Of a stretch of DNA of 6,783 nt, positions 1-5,464 are shown in pieces. This stretch comes from Dictyoglomaceae bacterium (GTDB lineage: Bacteria > Dictyoglomota > Dictyoglomia > Dictyoglomales > Dictyoglomaceae): the NCBI GenBank assembly GCA_028276205.1, contig JAPYWU010000079.1:1-6783 (forward strand). Direction: 5' to 3'. The position numbers and the translations under genes were made by a program. Below the pieces are notes generated by a model. The model saw only the letters and a program-made list of their open reading frames with translations. It had not been told where the DNA came from and did not search any database. Each line of letters opens with the position of its first letter. Position 1 is the first letter of the stretch.

Positions 1-14
1 AAATTTTTCAATAT

Positions 15-57
15 AAAAAATGAGGTAGGAGAAGATTAAAAACCTCTCCTACCTCAT
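15..57 (-). terminator. Intrinsic terminator after the LamG lipoprotein gene
   Basis: A 13-bp perfect stem pairs 20-32 with 45-57 around a 12-nt loop at 33-44. Read on the minus strand, the stem is followed at once by six T residues (15-20) and then more AT-rich sequence. It starts 16 nt past the lipoprotein stop codon. This is the classic factor-independent form and ends the run of minus-strand genes. Confidence 0.9.
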
Positions 58-72
58 ATAAAAAATATATAT

Positions 73-819
73 TTATTGTTTTGTAGCAAGAGACAATACT
101 TCAGAATCAGTTAACACGCCATTGTATATTCTCAATTCATCAAGTTTACCTTTAAAAGGTGGATCCCACCAATTTACTCCTAAAGTTATTACAACTTTAT
201 CTCCTCTAAATAGATCTTGTACTTTCTTACCTTCGAACCTTTTTTCTCCATTTATATATACTCTAACTAAACCATTATCTACAGTAACAGCAAAGTGATA
301 CCATTTATGAGTCTCTAATTTTACGTCGGTCCATCCATCGAACCATGCACTTCCAGACCAGAAACCAGCTCTACCTTCAAATAAAGAATGCCCTCCTGGA
401 ACTATACTTATCCATGTATCAGGGTTTACTGCTGCAAAAAATGCAGTAGTATAATAATTTAATTCTTCAGGGTAAATCCAAAGAGCTATTGAATATTCAT
501 ATGTCTCTATAGGTCCTTCATAAAGTAAAACTCCAGAATTTCCATCTAACACTAATGCCTTACCTACGACTCCTTCTCCAAAACTTACTTGTCCACCTTC
601 TTGCCCAATTTTAGGACCAATAACTTTACCTTCTCCTAACAAACCATTAGCATCTTTTAAATCTCCCTCAAAAGGATAATAGGCCACTAAACCTTTGGGA
701 AGTTCAAGTTTTTGTGGTATCTGTTGAATTTGCTGTAAAGATGTTTCTCCTGTTTTAGTACATCCGGCAATTATCAACAATATAACTAAAATCCCTAATA
801 TACTTATTAACTTCTTCAT
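73..819 (-). CDS. LamG-domain (concanavalin A-like) lipoprotein
   Basis: The protein has 248 residues. A lysine start (MKK) and a hydrophobic stretch lead to a lipobox, I-A-G-C with Cys20, so it should be lipid-anchored and exported. A Gln-rich linker (about 21-40) precedes one LamG/concanavalin A-like jelly-roll filling about 43-248. Hallmarks are GLVAYYPFEGD (43-53), FGEGVVGKALVLDG (80-93), IALWIYP (111-117), WYHFAVTVDNG with VRVYINGE (173-192) and KGKLDELRIYNGVLTDSEV (223-241). Such folds usually bind glycans or proteins; I see no catalytic signature and assign no enzyme activity. The start is supported by AAAGGGGG at 828-835 with an 8-nt spacer. It follows the GH51 gene but has its own promoters, and its leader carries the same operator-like box as the GH51 leader. 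A role as surface binding partner in arabinoside use is therefore inferred. Family call is firm; function is open. Confidence 0.88.
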   Translation of the reverse strand: MKKLISILGILVILLIIAGCTKTGETSLQQIQQIPQKLELPKGLVAYYPFEGDLKDANGLLGEGKVIGPKIGQEGGQVSFGEGVVGKALVLDGNSGVLLYEGPIETYEYSIALWIYPEELNYYTTAFFAAVNPDTWISIVPGGHSLFEGRAGFWSGSAWFDGWTDVKLETHKWYHFAVTVDNGLVRVYINGEKRFEGKKVQDLFRGDKVVITLGVNWWDPPFKGKLDELRIYNGVLTDSEVLSLATKQ

Positions 820-843
820 CTTTTAAACCCCCTTTTAATTAAT

Positions 844-857
844 TTTCAACCTTGAAA
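844..857. repeat. Small palindrome TTTCAA-CC-TTGAAA in the lipoprotein 5' leader
   Basis: A perfect inverted repeat with 6-nt arms and a 2-nt CC centre lies 25 nt upstream of the lipoprotein start codon. Its 6-2-6 layout with a CC/GG centre resembles the GGAAA-CC-TTTCC box at 923-934, so it could be a second, weaker operator or a small leader hairpin. A repeat this short can arise by chance in AT-rich DNA. Confidence 0.3.
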
Positions 858-917
858 CTATCTTTATAAGCACTATAGCTTAAAAAAATTTCCTAAATAT
901 CACCTCCCCATTATCCT

Positions 918-934
918 TTTCTGGAAAGGTTTCC
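918..934 (-). promoter_or_regulatory. Candidate repressor operator upstream of the lipoprotein gene (copy 1)
   Basis: On the minus strand the site reads GGAAACCTTTCCAGAAA. The core at 923-934 is the palindrome GGAAA-CC-TTTCC. The same 17 nt occur in opposite orientation at 3591-3607, upstream of the GH51 gene. Read on the minus strand, TTTTATAT (941-948) stands exactly 6 nt before the core, as at the other copy. Size and symmetry fit a LacI-type helix-turn-helix regulator, though such operators usually have a CG centre and this one has CC/GG. The regulator and its identity are inferred; no regulator gene is in the window. Confidence 0.6.
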
Positions 935-941
935 ATTGACA

Positions 942-971
942 TATAAAAAATAATTATTCAATAAAAACCAA
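942..971 (-). promoter_or_regulatory. Weak candidate promoter overlapping operator copy 1
   Basis: On the minus strand TTGGTT (966-971) is followed after 18 nt by TTTATA (942-947), which lies inside the TTTTATAT block conserved at both operator copies. A transcript would start near 935, placing the operator at about +1, a common position for repression. The -35 match is poor, so the promoter call rests mainly on the conserved -10-like block and its spacing. Confidence 0.35.
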
Positions 972-1009
972 GTCATTTTATAATCTTATTTAATAAAACT
1001 TTTATTCAA

Positions 1010-1038
1010 ATTTTAATACCACATTTTTAAATAGTCAA
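1010..1038 (-). promoter_or_regulatory. Sigma-70-type promoter for the lipoprotein gene
   Basis: On the minus strand TTGACT (1033-1038) and TAAAAT (1010-1015) are separated by 17 nt, a near-consensus vegetative promoter. It lies just past the GH51 terminator, so the lipoprotein can be its own transcription unit. Transcription would begin near 1003 and give a leader of about 180 nt, with the operator-like box about 70-80 nt inside it, where a bound repressor could act as a roadblock. Confidence 0.55.
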
Positions 1039-1044
1039 TAGACA

Positions 1045-1075
1045 ATAAAGGGGGATTATAAAAATCCCCCTTTAT
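1045..1075 (-). terminator. Hairpin terminator after the GH51 gene
   Basis: A perfect 13-bp stem pairs 1045-1057 with 1063-1075 around a 5-nt loop; the stem contains a GGGGG/CCCCC block. It begins 14 nt past the GH51 stop codon. On the minus strand the 3' arm ends in TTTAT and is followed by TGTCTATT, so the T-tract is broken and termination may be incomplete. The reverse reading has no T-run, so it serves minus-strand transcription. Confidence 0.78.
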
Positions 1076-1089
1076 ATGTATTAGTAAAC

Positions 1090-3561
1090 TTATTTTTTCT
1101 TTATCCTAATAATAGTTAAAGAATACTTAGGAAATTCATAAACAAAATTATTCCTAACCCCATTAAAGGTTGTAATCTGAGGGAATATCTTTTTAGGATT
1201 ATCCATAGAATTTTCATCTTTTAAATTATCAGAGGTCAAAACTGTTATTTCTGCATCGGGTAATATGGATTCATTAGAAAGCCCCTTTAATAAGATGTTA
1301 ATTTTTTTGTTTTCTCCTGAAATATTCACTACTTTCAATATCACATCTCCATTCATATCCTCTACAGCATTAGCATAAATCTCTTTCTTTTCCATTTTAT
1401 CCTCTACATCGTGAACCAATACTCCATCAAGATAACAACGGATTCTATTTCCATTTACTTCAATCTTAATATCATACCATCTATCTTCTATAACTCTAAT
1501 ATTAGCCGAACTTCCTATTATACTTTTTATTCCATTTACAGATTTTTCTATTGCGGTATAAGAATTTCCCCAACCTCCTATATTCCACCAGTAGAAATTA
1601 TCAAAATCTTTTACACCAAACATAATAAGGAATCCTTCTCTACCAGAATTCTTCTTTGCCTTTACTTGAATAGTATAATTATTCCATTCTTTATTTCCTG
1701 TTACAGCAAAACAATTTTCAGAAAGAGTAGATTGAGAGAATACACCATTCCTTTGTGTCCATATGCCTCTAAAAACAATCCAATTTTTCATAGTATCTTT
1801 AAAATTATCCTCATAAAGGACATTTTGAGTATTATTATCTATTATTTTTAAGTCTTTATACTCAACTGCAGTTTGCCAAGACCCCAAACCTATCATTCCT
1901 GTAATATTCATTTTAGAAGGATCTGCTGGGATATTTAAATTCATAGGTAAAATATATCTTCCTTTATTCTCATTTAACATCTTAATTACATAATAATTTG
2001 GTGTAGCATACGAAGATTTATTATTAAACCATATAAGATTTGGTTGCCATTGACTTACTCCTTCTTTTCCAAATAGAGGTGCATAAGAAATCATTTTTAC
2101 TACATCCGAATATTTCTCAATATTTATAAGATAAGCAGCTTCTGCTAACGCAGACTCTAAATTATTTCTTCTTCCTTGTCCATGAGCAGCATATTCTCCT
2201 ACATAAACTTTATAATTTTTATCATAATTGGCATATCTTTCAGTATTAGATAAGAACCATTCAGGTGCCATATAATAATGCTCATCCACTAAATCTGCTT
2301 TTCCTTTACTCTTAACCCAATTCCAACCATCATCAAAAATTTTCCCACTTGGAGAAGGTCCTACCCCAAAAATTACATTCATATTAGGGTATTTTTTCTT
2401 TATAGCATCATAAAATTTCTCATATCTCACATAATAATCGTATCCCCACTGCTCATTTCCTATCTCTATATATTTCATATTAAAAGGTTCAGGATGCCCA
2501 AGTTGAGCTCTTACAGCTCCCCATTTTGTATTCACTGAACCATTTGCAAATTCTATTAAATCTAAAGCATCCTGTATATACTCATCAAGTTTATCCAAAG
2601 GTACCATATCATTCGGGCCACTTCCTTGAAATGACATACCACAATTTATAACAGGAACAGGCTCTGCTCCTATATCTTCACAAAATAGAAAATATTCATA
2701 AAATCCTAACCCTAAACTCTGGTAATATCCCCAAAAGTTTGGTATTGTAGGTCTCTCAGATGGATCACCAATAGTTTTCTTCCAACGATAAGCATCAGCC
2801 ATTGTCCTTCCTTGTACTAAACATCCCCCTGGAAATCTAATAAAGGAGGGCCTCAGATCTGCAACTAACTTTGCCAAATCATATCTAAGACCGTTTTTTC
2901 TACCCTTCCATGTGTTTTGTGGGAACAAAGATATAAAATCTAAATCCAATATTCCTTTTTGGTTAACAGAAATTACAAACCTTCCATCCTCTATCTCATT
3001 CTCACAAGTCACTATTTTTTCATATTTTTGCCAATTTTTTCCAATACCTTCTATAATTCCTTTAAATCCAACATTGCCTTTTCTATCTGATACTTCGAAT
3101 AAAATATTTTTTATACTATTATCCGGACTTCTGGCGTAAAGAGTAATTATATAATTTTCTCCTTTTTTTACTGTAATACCATGATATCCTTGGTTAGAAA
3201 TAATTATTCCTTTATCAATGCTACTTATAACAATTCGTAAATATGTAGGGTTTTTAGAACTTATAGGATTGTTCTTTTCAATACCATATCCAGCCTTATC
3301 TTTACCTAATGTATTTATAGACCAATTATATAATGGGTTAGGAAATTCAAAGGATCTATTTTGAATTAGCTCTGCATATAATCCTCCATCACCTGCATAA
3401 TTAATATCTTCAAAAAAAACTCCATATAACATAGGGCTAATTTCTATTCCTCTTTTCAAAGTATCAACTTCTAATGTATTGTAAGTTTCAGCTCCAAATT
3501 CTATATCTAACAATAAAAGCATACATATAGAAAATAACAATAGCATTTTTTTATGTCTCAT
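1090..3561 (-). CDS. Secreted GH51 alpha-L-arabinofuranosidase, plant/Bacteroides type, with an inserted jelly-roll domain
   Basis: The 823-residue protein should hydrolyse terminal non-reducing alpha-L-arabinofuranosyl residues of arabinan, arabinoxylan or arabino-oligosaccharides by the retaining GH51 mechanism. Residues 1-24 look like an export signal (RHKK then a Leu-rich core), although the possible FGA cleavage site is not ideal. The conserved N-terminal block FFEDINYAGDGGLYAELI lies at 49-66. A CBM4/9-like beta-sandwich spans about 78-213. The (beta/alpha)8 catalytic part runs from about 215 to 530, with IRFPGGC (241-247), acid/base Glu370 in IEIGNEQWG, and nucleophile Glu456 in VYVGEYA. 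The GH51 C-terminal beta domain is interrupted by about 180 residues (540-725) resembling a concanavalin A-like fold, and resumes at NAVEDMNGDVILKVVN (731-746). Classical GH51 enzymes have about 500 residues. The start follows AAGGAGG (3569-3575) with a 7-nt spacer. It lies 96 nt after the permease genes and has an operator-like box in its leader. Family and catalytic residues are well supported; the substrate is inferred. Confidence 0.93.
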   Translation of the reverse strand: MRHKKMLLLFSICMLLLLDIEFGAETYNTLEVDTLKRGIEISPMLYGVFFEDINYAGDGGLYAELIQNRSFEFPNPLYNWSINTLGKDKAGYGIEKNNPISSKNPTYLRIVISSIDKGIIISNQGYHGITVKKGENYIITLYARSPDNSIKNILFEVSDRKGNVGFKGIIEGIGKNWQKYEKIVTCENEIEDGRFVISVNQKGILDLDFISLFPQNTWKGRKNGLRYDLAKLVADLRPSFIRFPGGCLVQGRTMADAYRWKKTIGDPSERPTIPNFWGYYQSLGLGFYEYFLFCEDIGAEPVPVINCGMSFQGSGPNDMVPLDKLDEYIQDALDLIEFANGSVNTKWGAVRAQLGHPEPFNMKYIEIGNEQWGYDYYVRYEKFYDAIKKKYPNMNVIFGVGPSPSGKIFDDGWNWVKSKGKADLVDEHYYMAPEWFLSNTERYANYDKNYKVYVGEYAAHGQGRRNNLESALAEAAYLINIEKYSDVVKMISYAPLFGKEGVSQWQPNLIWFNNKSSYATPNYYVIKMLNENKGRYILPMNLNIPADPSKMNITGMIGLGSWQTAVEYKDLKIIDNNTQNVLYEDNFKDTMKNWIVFRGIWTQRNGVFSQSTLSENCFAVTGNKEWNNYTIQVKAKKNSGREGFLIMFGVKDFDNFYWWNIGGWGNSYTAIEKSVNGIKSIIGSSANIRVIEDRWYDIKIEVNGNRIRCYLDGVLVHDVEDKMEKKEIYANAVEDMNGDVILKVVNISGENKKINILLKGLSNESILPDAEITVLTSDNLKDENSMDNPKKIFPQITTFNGVRNNFVYEFPKYSLTIIRIKKK

Positions 3562-3590
3562 TTTTTAACCTCCTTTTTATATTTATATAC

Positions 3591-3607
3591 GGAAACCTTT
3601 CCAGAAA
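3591..3607 (+). promoter_or_regulatory. Candidate repressor operator upstream of the GH51 gene (copy 2)
   Basis: The plus strand reads GGAAACCTTTCCAGAAA, identical over 17 nt to the minus-strand sequence at 918-934. The palindromic core GGAAA-NN-TTTCC is at 3591-3602, 29 nt before the GH51 start codon. In the direction of GH51 transcription, TTTTATAT (3609-3616) lies 6 nt before the core, as at copy 1. The inverted orientation of the 17-mer with a fixed core-to-TTTTATAT geometry fits a symmetric protein-binding site rather than a copied promoter. Confidence 0.6.
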
Positions 3608-3608
3608 G

Positions 3609-3642
3609 ATATAAAATTAAGGTCAATATACTTTCTTCTAAA
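3609..3642 (-). promoter_or_regulatory. Weak internal promoter region for the GH51 gene
   Basis: The minus strand between the permease gene and the operator box contains TTGACC (3621-3626), TATATT (3625-3630) and TTTTATAT (3609-3616). No pair gives a consensus promoter: TTGACC with a 17-nt spacer lands on TGGAAA inside the operator, and TTTTATAT has no convincing -35. GH51 may be read both from here and by read-through from the transporter genes, since no hairpin terminator separates them. Confidence 0.3.
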
Positions 3643-3657
3643 TATAATGAACATGAA

Positions 3658-4503
3658 TTAATACTTTACTGCACCAAAAGTTAGTCCTCTTAAAAGATAT
3701 CTTTGCATTGTAAAAGAAAAAATTACAGCGGGAAGCATAGTAACAATTCCTGCTGCAGAAAGAGGTCCCCATGCAATTCTCCATCCAGTGATATACCTAC
3801 CTAAATATACAGGTAGTGTTTGAGAATTAGCTGTACTTGTCAAAATTAAAGCAAGCAAAAATTCACCCCAACAAGTAACAAAACTTAAAGTCATCATAGC
3901 TGCAAGCCCTGGTGCACTCAAAGGTAATATAACATGAAAGAAGGTTTTCATAGCAGATGCTCCATCTATATATGCTGCCTCATCCAATTCTTTAGGAATA
4001 CCATTAAAGAAAGATATTAAAACCCATGTGCTAAATGGTATTGTAAAAACAAGATAAACTAATATAAGAGCAATCCATGTATCAAGTAGTTTCAAATTCT
4101 TAAAAAGTATATAAAGAGGTAAAGCGGTAGCTATTGGTGGTAGCATTCTAACAGAGATTATCCAAGAGGCAAACCTTCTGCCTCCCGTTTTAAATCTGGC
4201 AATAGAATAAGCAGATAATGACGCAATAATAACAGCTAAAATGGAAGTTATTAAAGATATAACTGTGCTATTTCTAAGATAAGGGGTAATGTTCTCTATA
4301 GAAGTTGTAGTACTTCCGTAAAAACCACCACCCCCAGTAAAATTTTCTATAGTCAATGTCTTAGGAATTATAGTAGGGGGCCATGTAAACCAATCACTTG
4401 CAGGTTTAAAGGCAGTAGTAATAAGCCAATAGACAGGGAAAAGAAAGAAAAACAATATAAAAATAAGTAAAATCCATTTTATCAAATTAATAAATATTTT
4501 CAT
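3658..4503 (-). CDS. Carbohydrate ABC transporter permease, CUT1 MalG/AraQ-type
   Basis: This 281-residue inner-membrane protein forms half of the sugar translocation channel together with the permease encoded just upstream. About six membrane helices are visible, beginning with residues 8-30. It carries FPVYWLITTAFKP (22-34) and the cytoplasmic EAA loop, EAAYIDGASAM through VILP (175-194), which docks onto the ATPase. The C-terminus LRGLTFGAVK (271-280) is also typical of the MalG group. A full AGGAGG (4512-4517) overlaps the preceding gene's stop codon and lies 8 nt before the ATG, so translational coupling is likely. A nearby out-of-frame ATG at 4511 opens only three codons. CUT1 systems mainly import oligosaccharides; arabino-oligosaccharides are suggested here only by the neighbouring GH51 gene. 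Length and motifs are complete. Confidence 0.93.
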   Translation of the reverse strand: MKIFINLIKWILLIFILFFFLFPVYWLITTAFKPASDWFTWPPTIIPKTLTIENFTGGGGFYGSTTTSIENITPYLRNSTVISLITSILAVIIASLSAYSIARFKTGGRRFASWIISVRMLPPIATALPLYILFKNLKLLDTWIALILVYLVFTIPFSTWVLISFFNGIPKELDEAAYIDGASAMKTFFHVILPLSAPGLAAMMTLSFVTCWGEFLLALILTSTANSQTLPVYLGRYITGWRIAWGPLSAAGIVTMLPAVIFSFTMQRYLLRGLTFGAVKY

Positions 4504-4515
4504 GAAATCATCCTC

Positions 4516-5394
4516 CTATAACTCTAAATATTCCCAAAGTCTCATTGTCTTAATTAGAAGATTAGTTAACAAAGTTATAACTATTAATAATAGTACGCTT
4601 AATGCTGAGGCATATCCTACATCCCAACCAAAGGAAACTCCTACTTTATAAATATAAAAACTTAAAGTATGAGTAGCATATCCAGGACCACCAAAACTGG
4701 TCATATATACAATATCAAACATTCTTAATATATCAATGAGCCTTAATATTATTAATATCCAAAAAAGGGGTTTTAACATAGGAAATTCTACATATCTAAA
4801 AATTATCCATCTATTACCACCATCAACCTTTGCAGCCTCTATTAAATCATTAGGTACTGTTTGTAATCCTGCATACAATACCAAAAAAATAAATGGTGTC
4901 CATTGCCATATATCCATAATTACTACAGCAATACGGGCAAAAAATGGATCTCCAAACCAAGCTATTTTATTTACTTTAAACAAACTCAACAAATAATTTA
5001 CAGGTCCATATTCATAATTAAAAAGCATTTTCCATATAACTCCTACAACTACTGCAGGTATCATCATAGGAAGCAATAAAGAACTTCTTACAATCTTTTC
5101 TCCTACTAAATTTTGAATAAAAAGAGCAATAAATCCTCCTAATAAAATCTCTAAAGGTAAAGCTATTAAAACCAGCATTATTGTGAATTCTAAAGTGGAA
5201 TGAACGCCCTCATCTTTAAAGACATTTATATAATTTCCCAACCCCACAAAATATGGAGCTTTCCATTCTGATAAATTATAATGCATAAAAGAAATAACAA
5301 CCATATAAATAAAAGGGAAAATGGTAAGAAGTAAAAATACAAAAACAAGAGGCATAACCATAAAAATTGCTACTCTTCTTGTACCTTTATCCAT
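4516..5394 (-). CDS. Carbohydrate ABC transporter permease, CUT1 MalF/AraP/UgpA-type
   Basis: This 292-residue inner-membrane protein is the first of the two transporter channel subunits. It has about six hydrophobic helices, beginning at 8-36. Family marks are FVGLGNYINVF (49-59), the EAA loop EAAKVDGGNRW through EFP (186-205) that contacts the ATPase, and FGGPGYATHTLSFYIY (234-249). It lacks the long extra N-terminal region of E. coli MalF, as most CUT1 permeases do. The ATG is supported by AGGGGG (5403-5408) at 8 nt spacing. It follows the binding-protein gene after 70 nt that contain a strong hairpin, and ends 12 nt before the second permease. Substrate cannot be read from the sequence; the context suggests arabinose-containing oligosaccharides. 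No ATP-binding subunit is encoded nearby. Confidence 0.93.
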   Translation of the reverse strand: MDKGTRRVAIFMVMPLVFVFLLLTIFPFIYMVVISFMHYNLSEWKAPYFVGLGNYINVFKDEGVHSTLEFTIMLVLIALPLEILLGGFIALFIQNLVGEKIVRSSLLLPMMIPAVVVGVIWKMLFNYEYGPVNYLLSLFKVNKIAWFGDPFFARIAVVIMDIWQWTPFIFLVLYAGLQTVPNDLIEAAKVDGGNRWIIFRYVEFPMLKPLFWILIILRLIDILRMFDIVYMTSFGGPGYATHTLSFYIYKVGVSFGWDVGYASALSVLLLIVITLLTNLLIKTMRLWEYLEL

Positions 5395-5421
5395 TAATAA
5401 TTCCCCCTAAATAAATTTTAA

Positions 5422-5449
5422 GGAGAGGGAGAATATATTCTCCCTCTCC
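5422..5449 (-). terminator. Palindromic hairpin between binding-protein and permease genes (partial terminator or mRNA-stabilising stem)
   Basis: The 28 nt form a perfect palindrome with arms GGAGAGGGAGAATA and its complement. As RNA it would fold as a stem of at least 12 bp with a TATA tetraloop. It starts 15 nt past the binding-protein stop. On the minus strand it is followed by TTAAAATTTATTT rather than a solid T-run, so termination is probably leaky. Hairpins at this place commonly let the binding protein be made in excess over the permeases, by attenuation or by protecting the 3' end of a processed transcript; that role is inferred here. Confidence 0.65.
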
Positions 5450-5464
5450 CTTGAGTAAGGATTT

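Noticed and set aside
936..964. TTGACA on the plus strand as a forward promoter
   Set aside because: No good -10 element follows at 16-18 nt, and no plus-strand gene lies downstream; transcription would run antisense into the GH51 gene.
1411..1851. Plus-strand open frame of 146 codons
   Set aside because: It lies wholly inside the GH51 gene on the opposite strand and translates to a low-complexity Ile/Ser/Tyr-rich peptide with no ribosome binding site; it is an antisense shadow.
2912..3139. Plus-strand open frame of 75 codons
   Set aside because: It is antisense to the CBM-like part of the GH51 gene and has a composition typical of a shadow frame, with no recognisable family.
4500..4511. 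Tiny minus-strand frame starting ATG at 4511 and ending at the permease start
   Set aside because: It would encode three residues, overlaps the real start codon, and the AGGAGG site is spaced correctly for the ATG at 4503.
4736..4996. Plus-strand open frame of 86 codons
   Set aside because: It is antisense within the first permease gene, where the minus-strand frame has clear EAA-loop and membrane motifs.
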